From contig NC_039517.1 of assembly GCF_003672135.1 (NCBI RefSeq), positions 7,595,475-7,659,474 of the forward strand: a stretch of 64,000 nt of DNA, in the 5' to 3' direction. The notes below the pieces were generated by a model, which ran no database searches, had not been told where the DNA came from, and was given only the letters and a program-made list of their open reading frames with translations. The translations under genes and the position numbers were made by a program. This DNA comes from Ooceraea biroi (lineage: Eukaryota > Arthropoda > Insecta > Hymenoptera > Formicidae). This document shows positions 34,061-46,190 of the stretch, in pieces (positions within the stretch are counted from its first letter, which is position 1; the number at the start of each line of letters is the position of its first letter).

Positions 34061-35684
34061 CACTGGTTTGAAGCTGAAAAGGACATTGCATCGTCTCGTT
34101 TGTTCGATGCAGAAGAAGGAAGCTGAAGATTCGGAAAAGGATCGAACTTATGAGGCAACTGGATAAAAAATATGTTGTGTTGCAATTATAATCAACTTTA
34201 TATAATCTCTCGTTTTATTTTCCTTTCGCATTGCGATAAATCGTGCGCCATTAAACTTAACGATATAGAAGCCACGGAGCAATAAAAGTTCCATTCGCAG
34301 TTGCTGGAAGAGAAAAAAATGCGGGATGTGCGGAAAACTGAGTAGCATTACGTTTTACTGAGAAACGTAAAACCACGTGAAAAAAAGGGAAAAAGAAGGA
34401 ACTCTCTCGGAAAGCAGGTGGGACCGCAAAAGCCATTCGCTGATGAATCCAAACTCGGAACAACGTCGCAAACGAAACCCGAGCATCTCCACTTCTCCAG
34501 AACTGGGAAAAGGGAATCGCGCTGTGGATGGAACCACCTGCAATTTGATGGAAGTGCCGATTCTCGGCCACGGAAAGGTCAACTCGTGCAAATGGGATGC
34601 GGGAGCAAGGTCGGTCGAGCATGCAAGGAAACACGAGTGAGTAGAACCGATGAAAACGGCAACCGCGAAAATAATCACGAGATCGGACCTTCCCCTCGAA
34701 GAGATTCAAACGAGAGGAGAACACAATCGCGATCTCCGACTCTGTTTCTCGACGCGCGAAATAATAAAAGCCGGTGATGCCCTTTCGCGCCTGGAGGATT
34801 GCGGTCGGAAAAGTGGACGGGGACAGGAAAAGTGGTTGGGAATAATTACGCATCGTGAAGGCGGGGAAGAAACTTCCCAGTAATGAGAAATTCTCGTTTT
34901 CCCCGGCGCGGAAATGACGGCTGTTTATTTTTATAAGTGAGAACAGCGAGAAAGAGCGAATGGTAAAGAGAGAGGTAATGAAAGAGGTACAGCTGATAGA
35001 AAATTGGACACGTTTACACCCGCCTAGACGCGGCAAATAGCTCAATCTCATCATTCCCGTTTGCTCTTGTCCCCTTTTCTTCTGTCTATTCTTGGCGCCA
35101 CGATTTCGCGCGCCGAATGATCGCGCGTCCGCTTTATTCCATTTCCGAGATATCAACCTGGCGTAACTGTTATAACTGCGACCGAGAACGCGAAACCAAT
35201 TTGCGCGCAGTTTTTCTCTGGGGAGGGAAAAAAAATAATAGTAAAATTTATTTCTCGAACTCTCAACCCAACCACCCGCATTATTCGGTGATGAAGCTCG
35301 TTCCGAAAATACAATCCACGGCTAGTGAATTGTACTTGTACTTTGCTAATGGGAACCTGTTCGGACAACGAGATTGGATTAAAATTGAATTAGGTTAAAA
35401 TGTCGTTTATTCTTCGGCTGCTTAAAAAGAAAAGATACCTTTTTTTTACGAAAAGATTTCGATCGATGTTTCCTCTACTTCGAAAGCAGGAAAGATAGAT
35501 ATACATCTCGCGCTATCGAAGAGAACAATTTTACTTCAAGATTGATTCGTATTCTTTCAAGAGCTAACTTTTCAGCTCTATTTCGCGCAGTTTTAATCGC
35601 GTAAAAGTATGATTATATCTTGGATGGCTGACATCGTGAGTGAATAAATCGTGCACCCCGCGCGCCGCTGTTAACAAAAACTCC

Positions 35685-35715
35685 TATAAAACCGAGGGTG
35701 CACCTTTATAATCGA
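35685..35715 (+). promoter_or_regulatory. Weak TATA-box candidate
   Basis: TATAAAA at 35685-35691 is followed by a second TATA-like TTTATAAT at 35705-35712 and by GC-rich DNA. No initiator consensus or convincing downstream exon accompanies it, so it may be chance. Confidence 0.15.
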
Positions 35716-36064
35716 GCCAGAAGTGCATTTCGGCGAGCAATCGAGCTTCGTACACTCGAGATTCGTGAACGAGGATCGAAGGCAGACGGATCGGCGAAGC
35801 GGGAACAAGCGGAACGGAGCAGTCCGGGTGGAGGGAAGAGGATTGAGCCTCTGCCAAACGGGGGGATATGCTATTACGTCTTAATACGCTGGCGATGCCA
35901 ACGGGCGGCCATATCGGCGCGTCGTAACTCGCCTGAAACGTGCCAGAACTAGACAGATGCCTTATTAATAACCCCTCGGTTCTCCGTCGTCCTCGGCCAG
36001 ATCCAATACCGCGGATGAGCCGCTGACCCGCGGCGGGAAAGATGGGAGACCCATGAACGGGACC

Positions 36065-36092
36065 ACTGAATGGCCGAATGGCCGACCGGCCG
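36065..36092. repeat. ATGGCCGA-type octamer repeat
   Basis: Three near-identical words in a row: ATGGCCGA, ATGGCCGA, CCGGCCGA. Short slippage repeat. Confidence 0.75.
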
Positions 36093-38239
36093 AAAACACC
36101 CTAATTTTTCACGCATCTCGGGATGGACGCCAACAGAGTTATCGATTCTCGCTTCACGCACTCGTGATTCTACTGCATTTCTTCCTGATCTTTCGGAATG
36201 AATAATTTCCCGCCGAGCGGACGTGCGAGTGTAAATTAATCTTACAATTAATCCCGCGTTACGTATCTCCCTCGTTTGGCAGTTGCGAAATGCCGAATGA
36301 AACGGATGAAAATTCGGGGGATTCGAGGCGACACGTGGTATCTCTTGCGACAGTAGCGTTTAATTTCGATTCGGGAAAATTGGAGCGGAAGGAATCCTTG
36401 AATTTTCGACAAAGATGGGATTTGGCTTTCCGATATCGTTTTAATGAGGACGAAAGGGAAGATATGCGTACCTGTTGCATCCTTTTTTTCGAAGCATCGA
36501 GATGCAATTGCTCTGTCGCGTCCCTTCATAGTCGGTTATCAACGTTCGTGTGGTAGTGAACGACGCGACGCTCGTAATTCGATAATTATCACGGCTCTAA
36601 TGGGCTTTAATCAGCGCGACTTTTTTTTCTGCAATTGCAACCAACAACAGAGCTTTTCCCTTCTTTTGTCGAAACATAAAGAACAAGATTCCTCCGGTTA
36701 CGAGGTGCTGTTAGGTAAGGCGAAGGCGAGGAAAGCGCTCGTCTGCACTCCGTAAATATTTTCAGATCACGACACTGCTGGTATCTTTAACAAAATCCGA
36801 TCACGTAATATTCTCAATAATGGCACTTTAATTTATCGAGCACCTCAGCCACGTCATAAGCCGATTATTGTAATAATCTATTCAGCCGCGATTGCACAAG
36901 AGCCCCGACGTCGTAGACGCGTCAAGTTCGACGCCGACGTGAAACGGAGTAGGGTGGAGGTGGACCATCGACGCGTACAGCGAAGCCCCGTAAAAGGAAA
37001 CCCCGCTTTTTTCCCTTCTCCCCAATCCTCCCTCCTGTCCTCCCTGAGGGGCATCTCCTCCTTTTTTTAAATATGCGGCACCATCAATCCTCTTCTTTAG
37101 CGCCGACAGGCACCGACCGCCGCGTGCTATTGACAAGCGAAATTTCACTAGACAAAGAAGACCTCCAGGCACGGGAAGACGAGAAGAATGACGAGGGGAG
37201 GAATTGCCAGAGGGAACGGGTTGAGGCTGTCCTCGGCGTTTCACGATGCTGATCGTCCGTGCTTCACTGTCCTGCCAGCCGTCATTCTTGATGTGGGACA
37301 TTAAGCCGCGGTGCTCTCTCCTATCATGAAGGGGAGGAGGGTGAAAAACGGGCGAGAGGGTGGCCGACGCGCGGTACGTTTGCGGCACGAATCTTTTGCA
37401 AAGCACGAGCTTTTGTTTTAGTGCTTCGAGAGGACTGAGGAGGGTAGAAATGCCAATGAGGACCTCGCTACTCCACGCGGGATTTTAGAGAGAGGGAGCA
37501 TTTTTTTTATATTCATCTATAAATTCGGGGTTTTACATGCTGATAACGCTTATGGTGCCTCACCGTGAGCAACCCTCAGCACTGAGAGTGCGTTATATAA
37601 AGTTATCGTACGTTGTAAAGTTGGGACGCAGTTCACTTCTTTGCACCGTATCTTGTATAATTATATTTATATTCTGTTTGATACCCTAAAAGCGCGACGT
37701 CGTTATGAATTGAGGCCAACAGGCTTTCTTCTTTTCCTTCTTTATCTCTTAGGAGATTCAATGAAGACACGGATGTCGTCAATAGGAACATTCTCTCGGA
37801 TAAAGTGGACTCTTGTGCGTTACGGTCATTTCCGTCAAGAAGAGAGGAAGAATAACCGCGGGAATTCGCTCTTTCTCTTATCGCATAACTTTCGGTTCGG
37901 CAGAAACGATTGTTTCACGATTGCAAAGGGCCGCAATAAACGACGACGGTGCTTCTTGCCCCGCGACAACGGTCGACCCTTTCTCGGCCCTTCGCAATCG
38001 CGACCCCATGGCGATCTCTAGGATTTTCTTCCCTTTTCTCGGAGTCCGTTGATGACGCGGCCGATAGTGAGTTATAATCCACATAGAGGGCTAACACGTG
38101 CGAATTGGAAGAGAGTTGCACCGGAACGGCGAAGAGAGCGAGAGAAAGACGGAGTGAAATCGACGGAGGGCTCGCGGGGCGCCGGACACGGCGAGAAAGG
38201 TGGAGAGAGAGATGGCCGGTGTTCAGTGGCCGTTATAAT

Positions 38240-38268
38240 CCGTCCATTGTGATCGACACAATGAACGG
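38240..38268. repeat. Inverted repeat, 12-bp arms
   Basis: CCGTCCATTGTG and CACAATGAACGG flank the 5-nt loop ATCGA and pair at 11 of 12 positions. Confidence 0.75.
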
Positions 38269-39750
38269 TCGGGGCTCAATTCCGCGTGAAGTATGGCTCC
38301 ATAAACGGCGAACCGCTATAACTGTGTAATAGATATCGCGTATCGAATATATACGACCGTTCTCTCTGTCTCTCTTTCTCCTTCTCACCGTCTCCTGGTT
38401 CCACAAGTTTCCCAGGACTGCCCGTCTTTCACGCCTTTGCCGTCGTCGCCGTTCCACGATTGCGATTGTGGCGGAGACGACGACGTCGATTTAAGGCTCG
38501 CCACTGGAAACGAGAGAATTTTCTCGTTTCGGGGATAAATCGAGTATCGCGTTGCGAGGGATGGAACGTTTAATCGGAATTGTAGGTTTTTGCGCTGGTT
38601 GCGTCAGCGAAATTTTCAGCAGAAATCATCGCGTAGTCTTTTAACGAGAAATCAATTTTGCTCAAAGATTATATTCCATGCGAATTGTCTTCGAAATATT
38701 ATGTCCATCCTTTTGTCCTTTTGTTGTAAAATATTCTACACGAGCATTTTTTCTAATTATTTTTACATTATTCTCATAATTCTCAAATAGTTATTTCTTT
38801 TTATATATCGTAACGAAAAATGACTATTATGCACCGTTATCCCTGCGGCGTGATTTAAAACGGCAAAACACAGAAAAAGCGTATCACTATTTTTCGGTGC
38901 TCGTGTCTCGTATTTAATGCGCCGTTATCGAATCGCTATCCGTAAAAACGATGGATTTTGTATCGCGATAAAAATACGCCGCGGCCATTTACTCCCGAGA
39001 GACAAGGAAAAGTACGGGGAACATAGAAAGGCAGAGAAAGCGCGCATAAAAATCGACGGTTATGCGTGCCGATAAATTTTTCATACGTCGTCGGGAAATG
39101 CACAGATGACGTCGTCGGTGTAAAGCTCGGGCGTAACACCCATTTTACGTCGCGTAACCACGGTGCCGCATAATTTGAATAATAACGGGGCCACCGCGCT
39201 GCACCGCCTCGTTGTAAACGCGTCCGAGGTGCTCTCTCATTATACCGATCCGGTGTTCCCTAAATGCAAAAGGAACGACCTGCTGGGATCCCGTGAGATG
39301 CGTGTACACGTTTCGCATCGCGTTCGCATTGTCACGCGTTTTTCTCGCACTCTCCGCTATCCGTTTCTCTCATCCTTTTTTCGGTCTCTTTCTGGCGAGG
39401 TCGACGTATACACCCCGAGTGAGGAAAATAAGTTACGGGGTCATGTAGAGCGTGGCGTTTACGGAGTTGGCCAGAAAAATGTTGCCGTATACATGTCAAG
39501 GCGCGTTACTTCGGGCTGCTCCCTTGTGGACCCTTGGTTTCAAGTCACGATCCTTAAGTCACGATCCTCCTGACCGCTTTAGAATTGATTTGACTTGAGT
39601 TAAATGCTGCAAGCCACGCCCAAGCGTCCTCGAATTACATGGAATTAAAAATCTCATCCTCTAAATAAATGGGAGGCTACACACAATACACTGATTATCT
39701 AAGACTGATTTCAAATATTCATCGAAATCACGAACTCAAGAAATATAACT

Positions 39751-39775
39751 TTATCGTGCACTTTGTGCACGATAA
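39751..39775. repeat. Perfect hairpin, 11-bp arms
   Basis: TTATCGTGCAC pairs exactly with GTGCACGATAA across a TTT loop. Followed by AAAAAATT. Compact enough to form a stem-loop in RNA of either strand; it does not match the histone 3' stem-loop consensus. Confidence 0.85.
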
Positions 39776-42700
39776 AAAATTACGAAATGCATTTTTAAGA
39801 CTCACGGTTAAGATCTCTGTCCATCCAATCTCCAAAGTTTCAAATTGGAGCACAATTTGCGAGGCTTTATTGCAGGTTCCGAAGAAATTCGTCGTAAAAA
39901 GACACGGCCGTTAACTACTTAAAGAATGATTTGAGATATCTTACATCCGTGGTGCTTTTTCAAACTTGCGACGATTTACAGCCTTATGCTGCTAAAGACT
40001 ACTACGGAAAATATCGGCCGAGTTTATGGCCGGTAACGCCGTCACGTAAAATAGCCGAAGCTCGCGGGTCTAATAATTCCAGGATGATTTCGAGATTTAT
40101 CGTGGGTGAGTGTGTGTTCGAGCTTTATCGGCAAAATTCCGTAACGAGGAAAAAAGAAATATACCAAAGTCGGCTGTACCAAGAAAAAAAGAGAGACCGA
40201 GAGAAAGAGAGTGGCGGGGTTCCAATAATACTCGAGAGAGAAAACTGGTGCATTAATCGCCCATTAAAAAGTTTCTTTTTATATCGTAGCAACGCGAACG
40301 TGAGTCCTTTCATTCCGTGTCTTTTATGTTTCACGGTTCTTCTGCCTGCGCTCCTACGCATCTTTTCCTCCTTTCCACATTGTCGCAACATCCACGACGA
40401 TATACCGCTTTTAAGGCTGGAACGCGGTATATCATGAAACACGAGTGGCACCAGGGGGTCGTGAGAAGAAAGGAGTCGGGTCTCCGACGGAGCAATGAGA
40501 TTTACAAGACCTCCTCACCACCCGCACCCTTTACTTTATTCCGTCTTACCATTTATGAATTATGAAATCATTCCAAACGTCGCGGTCCGCGTTTCGCAGT
40601 CGCGCATTAAAGCAGAAATATTCCTTTCTCCGCAATTACGGTTCATAAGGTCCTGCGCACGCGATAATGTCTCGCAAAGTGTCCTTTCGCGTAATGGGAG
40701 TCCGTGTGTAACCGCGGTCTCGCGAGAAATTGCCGCCACTAGCACCGCTGTGCCCTTTGAGATTAATTTTTCCGCTGATATTAATTTTCGGAGCTAATCC
40801 CTTTTCTCTCCGTACCGTCCGCATGACGTTTCAAAATTATCTGCGTTCTTGAATCCCGAAGAACAGTCTCTGATTTCTGAGCTGGAAATTCAACGGGGCT
40901 CTTCTATGATTCGCATGCGTCGGGCATGCAAAATTTTAAATTTTAATAATAATATTATAGAAATATTAATGACTATTCTATATTAATATGATGAAATATT
41001 CTTCAAAATGATCATCGAGCAATTATTCATTAGCATTTATTAGGAATGAATAATTATTAGTTATAATACATACCTAATCGAGAAAAGTCAGTTTTTAATT
41101 GCGAATTCTTAATTAATGTCTCATCAGTTCTTATCGAACGTAGAAATCACTAGGGACGGATTTGTCACGAAATTGTTACAGCAATTGCACGCTTCTTACT
41201 CTCCGCTTACCTTCATCGCCCCCTATTTCACCTCGAAAGAACGCCGGAACAGCAAAGTGCATCCTCTAGGCTGTTCACTATCATTATTCTAACGATGGCA
41301 TAAGTGATACTCAAATCGGCCGATATAGTTTCGTACATCTGATTATCCGGAATTCGAATTCGTTCCATCGAAATTTCCTCGGCTTTTCAGAAGAGAGCAA
41401 TCCATTCTCGGGAAGGGCGAAATGGGAAGAGGCACCTTGAGTCATCGGAATTCCCGTACAGCCGCAAGTAATGAAAGAATAATGACCGGCTCTTACGAGC
41501 GAAAAAAGATAGCCGGAAGAGAGGAAGGAAAAACGAAACTGCGAAGGGACGGCGGGGTGGAGAGGCGACTACTCGTCGAGGGACGAGTCGGAGTGAAGCG
41601 CCGGATCCGCAGGAGGGATAAACGAGAGCGACGGATCGCGCGAGGGGTAGTTTTGCCGCGAGATGGGTAAACTTCCAGTTAGCGAAGAGCAGTTTCGCCG
41701 TGTTTCTTTTTTAGCCTCAATCCCTTCGTCCGACCAGTTGTGTCCTTTTTCCACTGGCTGTGGTGGACCACGCGTCCGCCGTTGTGGTTGTCACGCGGCC
41801 GCAATATCATGACATTACTAACCACGATGTTCGTAGAAAAAGATGCACACGGGACTCGCGCGTTTTGCGGATTGCATACGTTGCGCGGAGCATTTCCGCT
41901 TTTTGGGGATGTGACATAATAACGCTGCTGACGCAAAAATGACGCGTGAATCTAGTTTTCTACCATGTTTCTTCTTTTCATCATGTTCCGCTACTGCGAT
42001 AACGTTCCGATATGAGTCGTCGTTACGACGTTAGAAGTGACAGTAAATTACCCACAGGAAATAATACGGTGACCGCGTGATGGTGGACACGCTGCAAGAG
42101 AGATACGTAGGTGTGTATGCACATCGCCATGTGTCGTGTCCACGCGTGTTACAAGCACGCACGTTTGCTCGCCCGGTCGCGCGATTCCTCGTTAGACGTT
42201 AAATTCACACACCCTATCCATCATCGCGCACGGTCGGTGATTCAGTCGTAACAAGCCATTGCAGTCCGGGTAAATTGCAATTAACGCAAGGCGTTTACCT
42301 TCGACATGCAAAATGCAACGCCGCGCAATATTAGCAATGCTCGGAACACCTGTCGGAGGTAATTCCGGGACGCAAGTGCTGCAGACGCGCAGTCGATCTT
42401 GGCCTCATCCCTGACTTACGTCAACGTCAATCCTATCTCTCTCTCTATTTCTCTCCTTGCCTAAATCTCTCTCCCTCTCTCTGTTTCTCTCCGTCGCACT
42501 TTCGCGAACCCCTCTGGGCTGTTTCCCCTGAATAATACCGACTGAGATGATAGAACAGACTGGGTGAATATCGATGGAGCTTAACCCAGCAATCAGGCGG
42601 TAGTTTCCTCCGAATGGAACTCTCCGAATCTCTGACGAGGCAGTGAAGAGCCTCATTCGACGCTCTAAAGAAGCGTGAAAAGCCGCAGTGTCGTGTATTT

Positions 42701-43690
42701 CGGTGGTTCGGAGATTTATGGCGAAAATGATGAGATGATTCTGCATCGAGATCGAAGGAGGCAGAGAGTGCCAATTGAAATCTTTAGAATACAGCGGTAT
42801 TTTGCGATGATAAAATCGATCATTTCATAATGATTTGAAACGGTGTTCGTTAGTTTCTCTGTCCATTTTACGATGGCTGTATTTTGTAGTTACAAATCTC
42901 GAATAAAATAAAGTTAATATTTCTTTTATGTACGTCGATAAACGGCGATTTACGCGATCAAAAGTGCGCGCCATAACTCTCCGTTTCATTGTAACGTGAT
43001 ATGATTTTATAATCTAACTGCTAATATGCGTTTATCCGATCTCGCCTATTCGAAGATAATTAGTGATAAATGGAAAATTTATGACTGATATACAGCGGGA
43101 TTTTATGGTTAATGTTGCACACAGTTTCAGCGATCTCAAATATGTGTTCGCACAGTGACATTTATTCCACAGCCGGTCCACCAGTGTTTACAGACATAAT
43201 TAATTATTGCCAAATGTTCGAACAAATAGCATTCATAATTATCCCGCGCTGATATCTCGCATATGGAAATTTTAGGCATTACACAATTCATAATAACATT
43301 ACGAACCAAGAGAAGGGTACTTGAAAATTATCAGGGAATGCTTTTCAGTCACAAACAAGCACGATGCACGCATAAAAAATAATATAAATAATTATTTTGT
43401 AATTTAATCGTATTGGCGCTTCATCCGACCGGCGACCAATGGAGATCCGGCAACCTATTTTATTATCATTTGCAAATGCAAATATTTGATGCAGAGAATA
43501 CATATCGATGAAATATCGTTGCAGTATTATTATTGCACGGTAACGGAAAGTCGGGAGATTAAATTTGCGACTGATATAAATGACCTTTTTTGTTCTGAAT
43601 GCAATTATGCGCGATCACACGATACAGTATCGCGTATTATTTTACGACTCAAGATTTTATAATAACGGAAATATAAAATATAATAACTAT

Positions 43691-43708
43691 AAAATAATAA
43701 TAATAATT
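43691..43708. repeat. (AAT)n microsatellite
   Basis: Five AAT/ATA trinucleotides in AT-rich DNA. Confidence 0.75.
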
Positions 43709-44446
43709 AAAATCTAGATCGGAGCCTAAATCAAACGCGAAATAGTTAGAAATTTTTATTCTGTTGCAGCGAATTTTCGCATCTTTAATTCGCACTTGCA
43801 ACATCTATACAGTGACAATAGATTATCTGAAATTATTATATTAGGTACGCAAATTAAATTGATGTTCTTTTTTAAAGAAATTAAATCCCTGATTAAATCT
43901 TTATTACAAACAAATAATAAATATGTTAAACTTTTCAAAATATTCGCCATAATTTTCTAATACTTTTCTCCATCTATTGGATAGCTGACGAATGCTATTT
44001 AAAAATGAAAGTAAATAATTTAAAAAAAGCACACCGAATTAATTCGCGCATCTAATAAATGGAGAATTCTTGGCAGCAAAAACCCTTCACCACATCAAGG
44101 TGATTCTCTTTTAAAGGGGAAAAATGTACTAGTGTAAAAGCCTACTAATAGTTTGGAGTAAAGTAGTTTGTGGAAAAGTGCATCTCTTAATTTCGAAAAA
44201 AGAAACAGACTAGAAATTTTTATCGGGACAAAGTCGAGCGTGCGTTGATCAAAAGGTTCTACGATTAAATGGCTCTCAATGACTATCTGAGACGCATTAT
44301 AATATTTGCATTTGCATTCCGCGCCATCTTCTCGTACTTACTTTTGCTACGAGAAATTTTTCAGACGTAATAATACCAAAGATGAGAATGGATAAAATGA
44401 CATATGCCGGAAAAATACCGAAGAAGAAATATTCGTCATGTGCAAA

Positions 44447-44462
44447 AGAGAGAGAGAGAGAG
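44447..44462. repeat. GA microsatellite
   Basis: Pure GA run of about eight units. Confidence 0.85.
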
Positions 44463-44744
44463 AAGAAAGTCACGGGGTTTCGGGTCGAATCGAATATCGG
44501 CTAGTGGGATCGAGTGTCGGTGGGGTGGATTGCGGTAAGAGAGACAGGAGGATGTACGTTCGATTTGTGAAAACGAGATTTGCGCGTTTGATTTGCGGAC
44601 TGGGATGGCCGTCGAATCGATCGTGGGATATGGCTATGAAAAAGTAAAGCTTATCCAATTTGGATGTGATTCGTGCCGCGTATCATGGACTCATTCGGAT
44701 AATTTAATCCTTCTTAGGGTTTGTAATTGAATCGGACTAATCAC

Positions 44745-44782
44745 GGGCCAATCACGAAAGTGATCACTTTCGTGATTAGCCC
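44745..44782. repeat. 38-bp near-perfect palindrome
   Basis: The central 28 bp (44750-44777) is a perfect palindrome centred on GTGATCAC: AATCACGAAAGTGA followed by its exact complement. Five more bases on each side (GGGCC and AGCCC) extend it to 38 bp with one mismatch. Allowing a 3-nt gap, a further GACTAAT / ATTAGCC match pushes homology outward. There is essentially no loop, so it could extrude as a cruciform or mark two fused inverted-repeat ends of a decayed transposon. Confidence 0.9.
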
Positions 44783-45373
44783 ATTAGCCGTTCGGTTTAT
44801 TGTTTGTTCATCAAAAAAGCAAATTAGCCTAATATAACCAGTCTAACCATACGCTGGTGCGCGTTTTACTCTTATCGGAAATTTTGCATCTGAGTATAAT
44901 TTCGCATGTTTGTGACTTTTGTGGGACGCAGGTGATTTTTGCGGATGTATGAAAGAATAATTATTCACGTAATTAATATAGTAATTTGCTCTGTTTAATG
45001 TCTTTCCATCGCCGCTGGAATAGTATTTTCGTTTAGTCAAATAAGAGGAAATAGTTATTAATAGTTAGGCGGAAGTTATTAAAAAACATGACGCTGTTAT
45101 ACGGAGTAAGGTAATACCTATGATGGCTCTATCCGATTGATCCTCGCTAATTTATATACGGTGAATACGAATATGGAATAGTAAATCCAATTCCGACTGA
45201 TGCGATACGATTCCAAACCGAATGGCGATTTCGTGAAATGATTTCATTCCGTTGAATAACGCATCACGTATATCAACAGTGACAACTGGCGAAAATCACT
45301 GTGCGTGAAAAACAGCGTTTTTTCTTGTCTTTTTCTCTCTCAATTTTTACAATTATCTCTCCTCTGATCTAAA

Positions 45374-45400
<27 letters not shown>
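45374..45400. repeat. (AT)n microsatellite
   Basis: Uninterrupted AT dinucleotide run of about 13 units, self-complementary. Confidence 0.9.
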
Positions 45401-45404
<4 letters not shown>

Positions 45405-45560
45405 ATTTAATAATACAATATTTAATATACATATATTTAACTTCTTCGATAATATGCTGAAGTGAAGTAATGGAGTTATTGAGATTGGAGTTTGATATCT
45501 CTTATCATAAATAACTCCTATCTCTTAACAAATAAGTGATTTATTATGACAATGGTTATA

Positions 45561-45880
45561 TTTCACATCGTACAAACAGTGTTACATGATTTATTATTAA
45601 GTGCTTGCAAAAGTTCATATGATATTAAGCCATCTTCCTTCCTTCTGGTTCTTTCCCATTGCTTTCAAATGACGGGATATTGTTCATTCGTTAACTACAA
45701 GTTGCCTTGCAAGCTTCTTTAATGTTTGGGACGAATTTTCGTTGAATACTACTTCGTTGTTCTTCATCTATTTACGATCTTATGAATTTTTGCAAGCACC
45801 TATATAATAGTGATACATTATAATTCACATTGTACAAACAACGTAATGTAACGTTACATAATTTATCATGACAGATTTTT
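45561..45880. repeat. AT-rich segment with paired direct and inverted repeats
   Basis: GTGCTTGCAAAAGTTCAT (45601-45618) is inverted at 45782-45799 with one mismatch. Just outside, TTCACATCGTACAAACA (from 45562) recurs directly as TTCACATTGTACAAACA (from 45824), each followed by a TTACATRATTTAT word. A spacer of about 163 bp lies between the inverted arms. This mixed arrangement could be the remnant of a small mobile element. Confidence 0.7.
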
Positions 45881-45939
45881 TATTCTCGCAGTTTTGCAGT
45901 ATCGGTGGCTTTCAATTTCTAAATCCTTATTGTAACGCT

Positions 45940-46190
45940 CCTAAGAATAATTAATTACATGCATTAATTAATTATTACATAATATAATATGTTACAATAT
46001 TGTAATATGTTATATTATTATAATATTATGTTAATATGTTACAATATTATAATATGCAATAGTTATTTACATACAACTTACTAATGTAATCAATTATACA
46101 ATACAACGTGCAATTATATACAATTTTCTCTTGTGCAATATATAAATTGTAAATATATCAATAAATAAATTATTTAAAAAATTAATTTTA
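45940..46190. other. AT-rich palindrome-dense stretch
   Basis: Contains many short self-complementary words such as ATTAATTAAT and ATTACAATATTGTAAT. No gene. May act as a DNA-unwinding or matrix-attachment type sequence, which is inference from composition only. Confidence 0.5.

Larger units (their letters stand above)
24900..44740. other. Intron-like DNA, no gene recognised
   Basis: Nearly 20 kb without a recognised exon. CpG-rich blocks (about 25920-26800, 28600-29950, 30100-30560) alternate with AT-rich ones. It includes small hairpins at 38240-38268 and 39751-39775, tandem duplications at 34033-34060 and 36065-36092, and several microsatellites. The largest frames (34257-35156 minus, 36882-37406 minus, 25481-26005 plus, 39931-40437 plus) have no domains and are attributed to composition. 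Confidence 0.45.

Noticed and set aside
34257..35156. 299-codon minus-strand open frame, the longest in the window
   Set aside because: It starts at TTG, has no recognisable domain, is rich in Phe, Ser and Arg, and lies opposite purine-rich DNA where antisense stop codons are naturally scarce.
36882..37406. 174-codon minus-strand frame
   Set aside because: It begins at GTG in GC-rich DNA, with no domain or conserved motif.
39163..40437. Two plus-strand frames of 136 and 168 codons
   Set aside because: The first starts at GTG, neither shows a domain, signal peptide or consistent splice sites, and their composition follows local base content.
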